Shown in pieces: positions 12,001 through 24,640 of a stretch of DNA of 64,000 bases. This DNA is from Todiramphus chloris collaris (Eukaryota; Chordata; Aves; Coraciiformes; Alcedinidae). The translations under genes and the position numbers were made by a program. The number at the start of each line of letters is the position of its first letter. Position 1 is the stretch's first letter. The notes below the pieces were generated by a model. It was not told the DNA's origin and ran no database searches. It worked only from the letters and a program-made list of their open reading frames with translations. Location of the stretch: the NCBI GenBank assembly GCA_025345505.1, contig JANVCC010000152.1, positions 3,171,318 to 3,235,317 of the forward strand. Reading direction: 5' to 3'.

Positions 12001-15000
12001 TATTTCTCTTTTTTATTATAGTACATCTGTAGTATGTGGTTTAATTATGTTTTACTCTATACTTTATATGTAAATGAAGAGAAAGGTCTCTTTTTCTGTC
12101 TTACATGTGACAACGGTATTAGGGAAGGATTAGCAGCCAGCTGGGTGAGGTCCAGAAATGGGAGATGGGAGAGATGCAGCAGGCAATCTGTGAGAAAACT
12201 TGACCAAGCCATGTAGGCTGCATTTTCTGAAGCAGAAGACCAGAGATCAGTGCACTTAGCAGTTCTCTGCCTTTTTTTCTGTGTCAGAGGCTCTTCTCTG
12301 CTGCTGACGAAAACTGAGCAGCATGGTGTGAAACAGAGATACAGCTGTGAAATGGCTATGGATTTAGAAGTTAATGGGTAGTTTTTCAACCCTACTATGT
12401 GTCCAGAGCTCCTGTCTCTTCAGGAGACTCAAAGCTGTAGAAATTCAGTCCAGTGCTTTAGTTGCCTAAATAAAGATTTAGTTTCCTGGCTGTTAGAATC
12501 CTCAGTTCCAGCATATCCATATAAAGGATAACAGTCCTCTGGCAAAATATTGCTGCTTAGAAATGTCACAGTTGTTTCTTCACCATAAATCACATCCACC
12601 TGGAAACTATTTGGGAGGAGCAGTGAAAACATGGAAACATTCCTGCAATCAAAGCACAGGCCTCTGCCACTAACCCTGTAGTGACACACTTAACACAAGC
12701 ACATCTGTTGGATCATTTCTGACTCTGGAGCTCTCAGTAGTGTGTTCTGTGTGTGAGGACTTCCATGTGTGTTCTAGTCTTTGGGCCAGTGCTTTCCTGT
12801 CTCTGACTAATAAGTAGTTTCAGCCAGTAGGCAAGGTTTTGAAGATAACAGTTTTTTACCTATCAGTGTAAGCAGAAGAGAAGTTGAGTCCATACTCATA
12901 ATCCTGTGATGGGTATAAGGAAGAAGGAGTGCCTTGCAGCAGGAGGGGAGGAGGGTGTAGAGACATGTAAAGCAGGTAGAGAATGGAGCCCTATAGGACC
13001 ACCAATGAAAAATACCCCAGGCTCTCTGTCAGTAGCTTTTCTACATGGTTTCAGGTGAATAAATTCCAGAAATGCTCTGTGATTTGGCTGAGAGCGTCTT
13101 ACAAAATGGCCCCATGTCTTTAAATGTAAGGGAAAATAATATGCATTGATTTTATTGTGTTTTGCAGTTAATATACTGTATGTCACATAATTAGTGGCTG
13201 TGCTGTAGTGTACACACACAAGTGGGGAAAATAAAAGTAGAGAGAATATTCTACCATAATTAGCACTCCTTAAATGCTAAGTGCTTATATATGCAACCAT
13301 ACTGGAACACTGGCGTACATGATGATTACTACCATTATCTAACAGAGTATATTTCTCCTCCTGGAGATGAAATCTATCTAACGAGTCTAAAATGGTATAA
13401 AATATGCCCAGTGCAATACAGAAGACTGGGCTGAAAGGCAATCTGCAGGCAATTCAGTTGTTTTACAGCATGTGGTTTAGACCAACTTTTTCACTCTCTG
13501 ACACATGAATTGCATTCCTTATTTCATTTTTTAAAAAGGACATAAATGAAACCAGAAGCTGATAGGATGCTGATGGTTTTGCCATTCTCCTAGTCTCACC
13601 AAGTACACATTTACAATATTATTGTAATTAATTTTGTACTTATAAGTCAATCAATTCAAAGCTAATTGTTTATCCTATAGAAAGAATGACAATGCCAAAA
13701 TCTGAAGCACTTACTTAATTTTATTACTATGATTCTTATATTAGAAGCATGGCCTCTGTCTGGAAATGCCATCTCCTACTCCTCCTTCTCAGTGACCAGT
13801 GTCATTTGATCCTTTCGGCTGTATCAAGTCTATCTGATAGCACAAATGGAGTTTCAGAGAACACAGACGGCTATTGTCAAACATCCAGGTTACAATTGTG
13901 AACGGATTTTATGAAGTCTGACATGTAGGCTCACACTGTCTTAAAGTCCTCAACTTGTCAGATTTAGCAATAGTAATTTTTCTCTGTTTTTAAAAGAGAA
14001 CAGTAAATTCAAACATAGCAATAACTGCTGCCAACCCTACCTGCTGCTGGTTGTTTTCAGTTAAGAGTTGTTTTGCAGGAGGAAAATGAGAACTGCTATA
14101 AAATACTTATGAGGAGGAAGAGGAGGAAGCAAGGGAAAGAGTTTTGAGAATCAATATTGCAAGGTGTTACTCTCCAACAGAATTAGATTGGTCTGCTTCA
14201 CTGGAAGCACAAGAGAGATCTTTAATTTGTAGGGTCACAGAAATAAATAAAGATGTGTTAAACAGACTTCTGATTTCAGATTGCTTCCATTTTTGACTTC
14301 TGAAACAGGGATGACCTCAGGAATGCAGAGTTTTTAAAGATGGTTTTGCAGCTTTGGAGGAAATGTCCATTTGGACATATGAAAACGGAATTCTTTGAAG
14401 AGAGCAGGAGAGTTACTTTTTGACTCATATTCTTGGAAGCTAAAGATACGTAATGAAATATTTTTAAAAAGCAAATATCTTTCCACATTTTTCCATTGTG
14501 GCACAGTTATATAGTTTGGATATAATAGAACTTCTTGGGAAAAGCTGTCCTTTGATTGTTACTTCAGGCATTTAAAGTGACAAGCAGTAAAGAGTGAAGG
14601 CTGACTCTTTGATCTTAAAAAGCTTGAAAAGAGGGAGCTTTATTCTGTTTAAGTAATTTCAGGTAATTTTAAGTAATCCGAATTGAGTCTCAGGGCTGCA
14701 GGGCTTTACATAAGTGATTCGCATTTGAAGATGTTCTGAATAAACATGAATTCAGATTTCAGGAGCCTCTTTACAGTTTTAGATATTTTCAATAAACTTT
14801 GGTTAACCCTCTCAGGCTGAGGCAAGAGACAGTATACCCACTGTGAAAGAGGCACCAGCCTATAGGAGGAACAATGACATAAGCTAGAAGGATGAAGGAA
14901 AAGGCTGTGGTTATGTTGTGTATTAGTGCTAGTCAGATTTGCAAAAGATGCTGCCCTGTCTTTTGTATGTGGAGAAATCAAGGAGCTTTATTAAATGAGC

Positions 15001-15739
15001 TAGCATCAGCAGGTACCATGAACTTGGGAGCTTTGGAGAGCTTGTCCTACTGACATTTGTGGAGATATAAAATGCTTCCATGTCTACCTTACAGACAGAT
15101 GTCCATGATATTGGTGTTCAACACTGAATATCTTGTGCATGCAGCCTATCTGCAGCTCTGTAACACTGGGATCAGACATGGAACCAGTGTTCAAAAAATC
15201 TGATCTCTGCTGGACACAAGACCTTTGGGTCTCAGAAGGCTTCATGACTCAGAGTCAGAGAGGTAGCCAGTAACAAACTGTGCCTCAGTCATAAATCCAT
15301 GTAGAGGTTTGAAGTTTGTCACCTGTGGAAGAAAAACGCTTGTGTTCCATCAGCTGAGTCCCTTCTGGACCCTCTGATGGTGATGACTGGATTTGTTACT
15401 AAGAGGCATTTATCAACATTTAATTCTCCTGTTATGCTGGACACACAAAATAACACCAGTGCAGGAAGACTGAACCTCTTGCTGGTTTGGCATATCTAGC
15501 TGCCAGTGTGGTCTCCAGCTGCATGTAAGGCACTAAGGGTACTATTACAATGTACTATGAGAGGTAGTGTCTGATTGGAAGTCAGAAATAAGTATGTTGT
15601 CTCAAAATGAGACATGGACTGATTCTTATCCACCTAGAAAAAGAGGTTTGTATGAAAATGATAAAGAATGTGTGATCATTTTCTTTTTGGATATGAGATT
15701 TTGGGGGCATCAAAGGGAAACCTGCAGACAAAGCCATCA
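9091..15739. other. Long non-coding stretch
   Basis: Roughly 6.6 kb with no recognised gene or repeat family. The longest open frames are near 110 codons (12057-12389, minus) and 107 codons (12896-13219, minus). Neither has a recognisable domain, and neither is framed by convincing splice sites. A short purine-rich patch of GAGGAAGAGGAGG type occurs near 14111. Confidence 0.5.
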
Positions 15740-16045
15740 AATGGAGCTGGTTCATCACATAGTAACAGTTAAAATGTAGAACAACCTGTCACAGGATGTC
15801 ATGGATACTGGAAGGCTTAATGAATTCAAACTGGGATTAAACAATTAACTGAAGGCCAAGGAAAACAAAGACACCACATCTGTTTTTGAAAACTCTAGAG
15901 ATGAAAATTGGTGGAGACTGAAAAGCTATTTTTTTAGGGAGATACTGCCCTGTTTGCCTTGTTTTTAAACTATTACCTAAGCATCCATTTCTGACTACTA
16001 TTTTAGATACACTAGACCAGAATGGACCTTTGTTCTCTGTTGACC
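15740..16045 (+). mobile_element. Ancient CR1-like 3'-end relic
   Basis: AACCTGTCACAGGATGTCAT, then GGATACTGGAAGGCTTAATG and ACTGGGATTAAACAATTAAC, follows the arrangement of an old CR1-group 3' end (a CACAGGATGT-GTGGATGC block, then AAAGGGATTAGACAAATTCA). Further on, ATACACTAGACCAGAATGGA and CCTTTGTTCTCTGTTGACC fit the closing GGTCTGACC-type segment of the same lineage. This is not the subfamily of the other copies in the window: its 3' UTR differs and it is much more diverged. It holds no coding sequence. Boundaries are uncertain by tens of bases. Confidence 0.6.
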
Positions 16046-16439
16046 ACTTCTAACCTCCACGAAGAGACAATCCTCTCAATAGTTTCTGAGCAAGTATCTG
16101 AGACACTGGCTGTTAGAATGTGAGATGGTGTTAACCTCGTCAGAAGATGCAGTGATGCTCCAGCTGACACAACACAGCTTGATGTAGCAGCTGCATCTGA
16201 CCTGTTGGATTCTGGACTGGTAGAATGGCCATTACGGTAACATGAAAACGTGTGAAAGACCTGTGCCCAGCCAAAGCTGGGCTCCTTTGGGGCACAGCAC
16301 AGAGTCTCAGAAGTATATGTACATCAGACATCAGACTGTACATCATGTATTGTGGAAGATTTTACATTTATTACTGCCTTTTTATTTTTAAGAGCCGTAA
16401 CTAGTTATAATTTAGTTCTTAACTTTATTTTTAGAGTAT

Positions 16440-16468
16440 ATTTATTTATCTATTTATTTATTTATTTT
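16440..16468. repeat. (TTTA)n microsatellite
   Basis: About seven TTTA/TTAT units with one imperfect unit (ATC). Confidence 0.85.
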
Positions 16469-16708
16469 CTGGAGATTTTAGTCTCCTAAAGTTTTCTAGA
16501 CATGTTAACCACTTCCAAATCAGATGAAGCACACATCAGGGACTCCCAGCACAGCAGCTACTCTAACTCAATTCTACACTTGAAGATAATTAAACTAACT
16601 GCTGGCTGGGAAGTTGAATCTGATTGTAAGGTTTTCAAGAAGACAAGTTTGCTTTAGTGCCCTGGGGAAGAGATTCACAACTTTCTCTATTGAGTTCAAT
16701 AATAAAAA

Positions 16709-16726
16709 ATATATATATATATATAT
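16709..16726. repeat. (AT)n microsatellite
   Basis: Nine AT units directly after an A-rich stretch. Confidence 0.88.
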
Positions 16727-17229
16727 CTCTTCAGGTTGAATCTGTGCCCTTAAAACCAGTTTTGTACATACTGGTATAGAGGAGGTGGATTCTTTTGATA
16801 TGACTTTGTTCTTTATCCACAAAAAGATTTTTGGTGTTCAAATCTTAAAGTAAACAGACCTGATCCAATCTGATCTTTCCTTGAGATGTTCAGAGAAAGG
16901 TGGATTGGCAAGGGTTAGGGTTGGGCACGGCTAAAGATGGAAAACAGAGAGAGAAAATCTGACACTAATATTCATCTATGCCTGCTTTCCTAGTTTGATG
17001 CAACTCAAAGTTGAAGAGTTTGATTTGAATCACTACTCATATAGACCCAGAGAAACACTAGAGTGTTTTAAATTAAGCCAAGAATTTGGAGAATACTAAA
17101 AGTCAATTACACTGTCTCAATTTGAGGTGCAGTAATTTAGTAAAATAACATTAACTCAATCTCTTGAAACTGTCTGGCCATAATCTAATGTTTCTTCTTG
17201 TTTGCAGCCTTTAAATCAAATCTAGTCAG

Positions 17230-17254
17230 AAAAAAAAAAAAAAAAAAAAAAAAA
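17230..17254. repeat. Poly-A run (25)
   Basis: Twenty-five consecutive A, the longest homopolymer in the window. The upstream sequence (AAATCAAATCTAGTCAG) is not a recognised retrotransposon 3' end and no poly-A signal stands at the usual distance. Its true length may be uncertain in the assembly. Confidence 0.9.
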
Positions 17255-19805
17255 GGGAATTGAAGACTCACTGAGCAATATTTCTGGGTGACTGCAATTT
17301 CTGTATTTACTATAATATGAATCAAATGAGAAGACAGGGTGAGAAGACACCTCCTGTGAATAAGGCAGGGAGCTCTCCACTGACAGTCTTGATATACTGG
17401 AAAAAAGTTACAGAACATCTGATTTATACTAAGAAACAGAATCAAGAGGAGTTGTGAAATATGAATGGAAATGTGAGTGGATGAGAAAACAGTAAGACCA
17501 AAGTAATTGTTTGAAGATTAATGGTTTGGAAGCTGGGCTGCAGTCATGGTATTTCTCAGTGTGTGAGTCATTCCACATGCAGCTGCTTCAAAGTGAACAT
17601 GCAGGAGGATGAAACAGGCACATTGAAAAGCGATGGTTTTGGATCACTGAATCAAGGAGACCATGCACGTGTCTTTCTTTCTGAAGGCAAACTAGCAGAG
17701 TGGAGGCATACTACTGCTCAGCATGTGTATTTTGCTTTTCAGCTCACTTGTTTATTTATCTCTCTAATTCTATACTAAGATAATTACCAATCTACAGCTT
17801 GATGATATTCCAGTACCATTCAGTGCATCAGAAAAAAGACACATCTGTTTTCTTAAAATATTTTGCACTTTATTTCAGAAGTTGCCACTTCTTTTTTTCT
17901 GTATTCTCAAGGGCATTCTCAATAGTTATATTTTTGTCTGTAATGTCAAGAAACAGGAAATATCCTTAGGATTCAAATGATGCTTATAAGGTGATTTTTA
18001 CTCACGTTTTACTGAATGTCAGATTTATTTATGGTATTTTTCTTTCAGAAGAATCAAACAATAACTGTCGTGTTAGTCATCAAATAACCCCAGGCCTTGT
18101 TAAAGGACATAGTATGAAAAGTGCCTATGGCATGGAGTTACCGTTCTCCCTCTGAAATATAGTCTGAGAGTTATTAAATCTTGGTTGGCCACTTTTATTA
18201 TTATAACCCACCTTGGAACTCTAGAAGGTCTTAATACTTCAGGCTGTTAATGCAGTGAGGGCAAGACTATGTAAAACAATATTTAAAACATATAAATAAA
18301 GTTACTTTAATTTACTGAATTTATTGGAAATGTATTTGTTTCAGGTCTAAATGTGGGATGGCGGTGGTGCTATTTCAGGTGTGCATGTGTTGTCTGTGTT
18401 TTATACAATTTTATTGTACAAGACACACATTTGCCTGTGAGTAAAACTGGAAGCTAGATTGGGAATTGTTTCATTGTTAGCTTAAGGTGCACAGGCATTA
18501 AGGGGCTGTATCAGATTCCAGTACTTGCATCAATTTATACTGAAGTATTTATACAAAGAGAGGACTTACTTTACCTTAGGCACATGCCATGCCATGATCA
18601 TTTACTCATCTTCACAGAATTGCCTTTAAACTCCTGTGGGAAGCTAGGCTGTATAACTGATAGCCTTCACTTTCTCAGTCAGCTCTATCAACATTTCCAA
18701 ATGTTTGTGTCTTGCCAACTCAAGCATATTGCTGGCCTTCTGTTAGTTTGTGATTTTCCATTCTTTGGAGTTTGGTGTCAGCTTATCAGGACTTCAAGCA
18801 CCAGAAATTGACTTTTGCATGGCTATAACTGATGTACTTCTAAACCTTTTTTGTGCCATAACAGGCACCTGCATGAATGTAGCATGTTGGTCATTCAAAG
18901 GAGATGGACATGGTGGTGTTCTCTTTTCCTTTCATTCTGACAATGCTCATTGTACACCGTTGGACCCTTCCACAGAAAGATAAATCATCTTGGCATCTGT
19001 CTCACCAAATGCACTAATACCACCATTGGTATGACATTTATCACTTAATTTAAAGATTTTCACTCATCCATGAAACTTCATTGTCAGTGCTTAAAAACCA
19101 TCAGTTTATATTCCTTTTATTTTTAATGGACTGTCGTACATATCCTCTAGTTCCTTATGTTAAATGAAGATTCATTCTAGGTAACCAGTACCTGGTTTAT
19201 AATGGACAGAATGTTTTTTTTTAATGTAAAATATTATATTTGGTTTACTGGAATTGTATATATTAAGGACATGCTGCAATGTGTGAAGGAAGACAAAGAG
19301 ATGAGAAATATAAAAAGTAAAATAAAAATGAAAAGTTTTATATTTGTATTTTCAAAGCTTTATTTATGGAAAATGTACTGATAAGAATCAGACAAAGCTT
19401 GGGTAGAAGGAATCAAGAGGGCAGTAAAATATAAAATTATAATTTTAAAAAATCTATATTGTTCCTACTCCAAATATTTCATGATTTAAAGTGGAAATGA
19501 TATGGATATTTTTTAAATGTTCTAATGACATTCAAGATTGGCCATCTGAGGGTGGAATTTGACATTCAATATACTCATTTTTCACCATGTTTTTAAGCAC
19601 TTAAATCAGATTAGATTTCTCTGAAGAAAACTAGAGGTCTTCTCCCTTATATACACCTGTTCAGCACTTACACCCTAAGTGTTTTCTACATTCCTGTGTG
19701 CTGTAAAGGATCATAACATACATTCTTGTTAAATAAACTCACCTAACAGACAAAAAACTGTCACATTATGAAGCCTATTCTCATTTTTAGCTGTTCCTTT
19801 GCATT

Positions 19806-20495
19806 TCATGGAACAGTTTGGGTTGGAAGGGACCTTTAAAGGTAATCTAGTTTTAACCATTCTTCAGTGAGCAGGGACAGGTTGCTCAAAGACCCATCCA
19901 ATCTGGTCTTGAACACTAACAGAGAAGGGGCATCCACTTCTCTGGCAACCTGTTCCAGTGTCTCACAACCCTCACAGTGGAAGGATGGAAGCAAGTGGAT
20001 ATAAGGAAGAACTGCTAATCTAAAACTACCCTCTTTCAATTTAGAATCGTTACCACCCAACTTTTCACTACACTTCTCAATAATAAAGCATCCATCCCCG
20101 TCTTTACTGTAGGCTCACTTTAAGTAGTATAAGGTCATCATAAGGTCTCCTTGAAGCCTTCTCTTCTCTAGGCTAAACAGCCCCTAGGCTAATCATCCTG
20201 TCATCATAGCGGAGGTACTCCATCTCTCTGATCATCTTCATGTCCCTCCTCTAGACCTGCTGGAGCAGATCCATGTCCTTCTTACACTGGGGGCCCCAGA
20301 TCCAAATGTAGTACTCCAGATGGGGTCTCATTAAAGTGGAATAGAGGGAGAGAATCACCTCCCTCAACCTGCTGGCCACGTTTCTTTTGATGCAGATCAG
20401 AATGAAATTGGCCTTTTGGGCTGTGAGAGCACATCGCTGGCTTATACTCAGTTTTTCCAACCACCAACACCCCTAAGCCCTACAACTGATTTAAA
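19806..20495 (-). mobile_element. CR1 LINE, 5'-truncated, minus strand
   Basis: On the + strand the element opens with the reversed 3' end (TCATGGAACAGTTTGGGTTG, GGAAGGGACCTTTAAAGGTA) and runs back through the 3' UTR and the C-terminal part of ORF2. The open frame 20251-20460 (minus) shows the CR1 reverse-transcriptase C-terminal signature with STLMRPHLEY followed by WIWGPQCKKDMDLLQ, a degenerate form of the usual YCVQFWSPQYKKD. The copy is broken by frameshifts and stops. It appears to be the same subfamily as 28402-30088, which shares a GTGGAAGGATGGAA block. Confidence 0.9.
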
Positions 20496-21699
20496 ACATG
20501 CTGGGATGTTACTTCTTCAGACAAGGTTAATCAAAATAGTGTTACAGAATCAACTGGACAAAATTCCATGGCATAGGCTATCCAGTGTTCATATTAAATT
20601 ATGCTATTATTTCCCAGTCTCAAAATTTTATAAACTATGAATGACATAAATTAAATTTTTAGATATTTTAAGAATGAAAAAACATGAAATATGGTATGAT
20701 ATAAAGTATCTAAGAAAGCTATAAATGTTATTTAATGATAAATTAAATACAAGAGTCTTACTTTAAGATAATTGAGAACTTTAAAGAAAACCTTTTTATT
20801 TTGGGCAAGAAATATTCTCTTCCACTTTAATTATTTCTCATTGCATCAATACATATTTTAGTAGTTTTATAAATTGGTTCTGTCTCTTTTACATGCAATA
20901 TGGAAATACTTCTTCTTCATGCTTTGTGGTTTTGTATGAAAATTGTTCTTTAAACACTCATAAGTCTGTAGTTATTTCAGATTAATTTTCCTCACAAATA
21001 TATATATATTTAAAAGATCTTTCTTCTCATTTCTTTTTCTTTGCAAGGTAACTTTACTGCACAGGGATCAACAACTTAATGGAAAATTCTAATCATCTTC
21101 CACACGTGTTCTATGCCAATGTAGCTTTGGCAGGTCCTTTGCAGGTCAAATGTGAAGAGCATTCCGAAAACACATCTTAAACCTCTAGAAAAACAGCCAT
21201 ATTGAAACAGGTTTACTTGGGATTATGTGAAGCCATGGCTGCAAGTCATGCTTCACTGTCCAAGTTTCAAGTCTCTGTCTTCTCCTGTTAGGCCATCAGA
21301 AGTATTTTACAAGGTTTTCAAAAATCCTATAATAATAAAACACAGGGTTTGCATCCTCAAAAGTAACAACTGTTTACATTCATGATTTTGAAATCCATTT
21401 GACATCTGTCTGAGAACAGATTATTTAATTTATAAGGTTACATATATATCCTTGTTGTAATGAACTTTAGGAATGGAAATGTAGGTGCAATATTAACTTC
21501 AGGCATCAATATAGATCACAAATAAAAATTAAAGTCCAGATGGTGGCCCATTCAAAATGCTGACTTCCAACACAACATAGTACTGCAGTGTTTTATTAGC
21601 ATAAGACACATGACTGAGGAATCAGGACTGAGGAAATGGGACATGGAATTTTGTGTTTATTATGTGTTTCCACTCCAGTGTCCAGGGTGAGATGCAGCT
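20496..21699. other. AT-rich non-coding stretch
   Basis: Very AT-rich DNA with a short TATATATATA run near 21000 and no open frame of note. No repeat family is recognised. Confidence 0.55.
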
Positions 21700-21965
21700 G
21701 AGGACAAAGAACACAGTTCCTATCCCCAGTGCTTACAGTCTATGGATAAGACAAGGGCAGGTGCCCATAAATGGCAAACAGCATCAAGATGTTCTGAAAC
21801 ACTTATCGTCATGATCAGGACACAGTAAGTTGTTCAGAAAAAGCATTGTGGCATAACAGCTTCCATTTTGTGGGGAGTGCAGCAAAGTAAGGTCTTAAAG
21901 AGAGATTTACAAAGAAGAAGCAGGGTTTATAGATGTTTAAAGTGAGCTTCTCCCAGGTAACAGCA
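21700..21965 (+). mobile_element. L2-like LINE 3'-region relic
   Basis: The block AGGACAAAGAACACAGTTCC, TATCCCCAGTGCTTACAGTC, TATGGATAAGACAAGG fits the conserved L2-type segment (an ACAGTCCCTGCCC block, then AGAGCTTACAGTCTA and AGACAAGACAG). About 170 bases on, GTCTTAAAGAGAGATTTACA and AAGTGAGCTTCTCCCAGGT fit the next conserved part of that lineage (AAGAAGGGATTTGAAGGAGG, then AGGGAGCTCCTCCCA). Two blocks in the right order and spacing make chance unlikely. It is non-coding, and the outer limits are uncertain. Confidence 0.6.
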
Positions 21966-24640
21966 GTTTCAAAGGACAAAGAACACTATGGTTCCTTTGA
22001 AGTGTGGTAGCCACAGTTGTCTCCCAAACATTCAATTCTGAATGAGTGCTAAAAAGCAGGAGAGGGACAAAGACTATTTGGGGAAGAGAAGATGCACAAG
22101 TGACAGCATGATTCTTCAGTGAAGAACATCGGTTATGTGCTGGTGCTCTGCAGAAAATGATAAATTAGGGTATAATCATTGCAACAGTTTTTTGGAAGGA
22201 TACATTTAAGCAAAGTGACATGAACCCTGTGAGAAAGGCTGCTGTGTTACCTGACACGAAAACAAAACTGTGGCAAGAGTCAGAGAATCAGATTACACTG
22301 ACTATAGTGTTATCCCCGATGGTTTTTGAGGAAACTTGATTTTTTCTTGTTTCATTCTGTTCTAACTTTTACATTAAACCTAGTCATCAATATTAATGTT
22401 GTGCTAGTTTTGTATTATATTTGAGAATATGCTCATTAAATATTTAGTGACTGATTAGAAAGATGAGTGCTTGAACTTGAATATTTAGACTTGGATACTT
22501 AGACTTCTAAACCTGAGATAATCAATGCAATGAAGAATGAGTTTTTCCTCTCAAGACAGGTGTTTGACTTTGACACAGCATCTAGACATCCTCTTTCTCT
22601 CTGTTGATGAAAAAGAGTTCAGGATCGCTGGCCAATAGACATCCTGTTTGTCAACACTAATCTCAAGTGAGATGTCTTAATTCCAAAGTTCTCTTGGCTT
22701 CTTTGAGATCTCTTGTGCTGTGTTAGAGGATTCATCTAGATTCAGGATAATTCTTTGCTGTCTTTTTTTTTTTTTTAACTCCTTCTAAATATCAATACTG
22801 TTATCAGATGAGAAATCTTATTTTCCAAGCCTCATTCTGTGAAAAAAAAAAAAAGAAAAAAAAAAAAGTTTTACTCATAACTTACCTGTGGGAAATCCTG
22901 AGCCAAAATGTCATGCAAGAGCTACATTAAACAGAAAGGCCTTGAGGAAGGGTACTATCTGTCTGCTATATAGCTCTACCTGCTTTTATCTTCACTGCTT
23001 ATTGGTCCATAATTATTACAGATTTGTGTTCTGCCCATCTCCTTATACAGAAGAAATAAAATACTAGTTCTGTCCTACTAAGAAGAAATTATAAAAAGGA
23101 GAGATGTGATCTCTAACCTGATGAAAACTTCAAACTCATGTCTTGTCAGTGCACCCCAAGGTGGTGTTTCCTTCTGCTTTTTGTCCCCAGCTGAACAGGC
23201 TACAGTTTATCATGTACTAGAGCTGAAACTGAAGTATGAGTCAACTTGTACAGCTGATGTGTAGAAAACTAACTTATTGCACACACAAACAAATGAATAA
23301 AAAAGATTTCCATTAAATCTCCTTATTTATCTAGCTATATCCTCAAGGGGTGTACTTGAAGTCATAGGGGGAAGACATAATGAAGAGTTGATTGTATGGA
23401 GTGAGGAGAAAGAAAAGGGTGACTGCCTCTCTTGGCAATGACCTGAAGTGTCACTGAATTAGGTGCAGTATAAAATACCACTGATATCCTTTGGCTGAAT
23501 CAAAACTCAATCACAGTTCCTTCAAGTTCCATATCTCTTTGTTAGACTATCCCTGTGATTTATTTTCATGGGAGTTCTGGCTGGAGGTGAACGGCCTTTC
23601 AGTGATGGGAGTACTTTCTGAAGACAAGGCAGTATTGCTTGATTTCCCTGAGTTTGCCTGTCTCTCTGTGTGCCTGTCACCACAACATGATGCTTTGCTG
23701 CATTATAGAGCTGTGCTAAAGACAAGTTCAGTAAAGACTGATTGTCAGACATTGTTGGGTATGGGACTTCATAGGTGTTGGACACCCACATTTAACTTTT
23801 ATTATGACTTATTTGGCAGCATCATAGATCAGATTCAAATGTTAGGGCCTCACTTGGAAATACCTAGCCTTACCTTGTATCAGTTTGTTGTAATACATTC
23901 CCAGTACTGAAAAAAAATAAACAGAATTGCTAGTGAATAATGACTGTAATCAAGGAAGACAGTGCATTCCTAACAGCACAATAATGATAGCTCATGCTTA
24001 AAGTACAGTTATAACCTTAATAATTTCAGTGTCTTTTCCTCTGAAAATGCAACAGTTGAGCCCTGGGTTACTTTCCCTTCCCACATAACATCAGCTGCAC
24101 TTGGAGGTTGTTAAAGACTTTCCAGGTAGCAAGGATAGGTCTCAGGAGAACTCATCATTTTGTGGGGGCCTGGTTTCCTTCTCTCCCTCATCTGCATACC
24201 GTTTCCTGACATTTTAGGCTGTCCTTTTTGCTGCAAGCTCTGTCTTGCACCATTCCTTGTCTCACTTTGGTAGTTGCTTAGTGCCCCCTATCAGATCTGA
24301 GAATAGTTTTTGTTATTTTGCACCTTAAAAAATACAGTTATGAATTAAGTCTCTCATGTCATAGATTCCAAGTAGTTTCTTTTGCCTTTTGTCTTCTCAG
24401 AGAAGACTCATATAAAGTCTTCTCCATTCTAGGATCACATGTAATTTTCACCCAAGTACTGGAGGTTGTAGCCCTCATCCATGGGTCACCACTCAACCCA
24501 TTCATGTCTGGACAGAGTTATCTGACCTGGATTTTTATACACAGTTACTACTATGCTATTTTTTCCAATTTGGAACTCCCTTCTTAACAGAAAAGAATGT
24601 TACCCATATTGACCCATGCAATCCAAGTTGATTAGGCCTG
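21966..24640. other. Non-coding stretch
   Basis: It may include further decayed L2-like sequence at its start. It contains the 139-codon open frame at 23491-23910 discussed under rejected items. No gene is recognised. Confidence 0.5.
22763..22867. repeat. T14 run and A-rich run in inverted orientation
   Basis: Fourteen T at 22763-22776 face an A-rich run at 22842-22867 (thirteen A, G, twelve A) across about 65 bases. Together they form a potential weak hairpin. It is probably two independent homopolymers. Confidence 0.7.

Larger units (their letters stand above)
16046..19805. other. Non-coding stretch with simple repeats
   Basis: About 3.8 kb with no gene recognised. It contains the TTTA and AT microsatellites near 16.4-16.7 kb and the 25-base poly-A run at 17230. 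A short TGTACATCAGACATCAGACTG direct-repeat-like patch lies near 16317. Confidence 0.5.

Noticed and set aside
12057..12389. 110-codon minus frame with an overlapping + strand frame
   Set aside because: There is no domain, signal or splice structure; its length is within chance expectation.
23491..23910. 139-codon + strand open frame, the longest outside CR1 and simple repeats
   Set aside because: It opens at TTG rather than ATG, has no recognised domain and no convincing splice context. One frame of this length is about what chance gives in 64 kb read in six frames.
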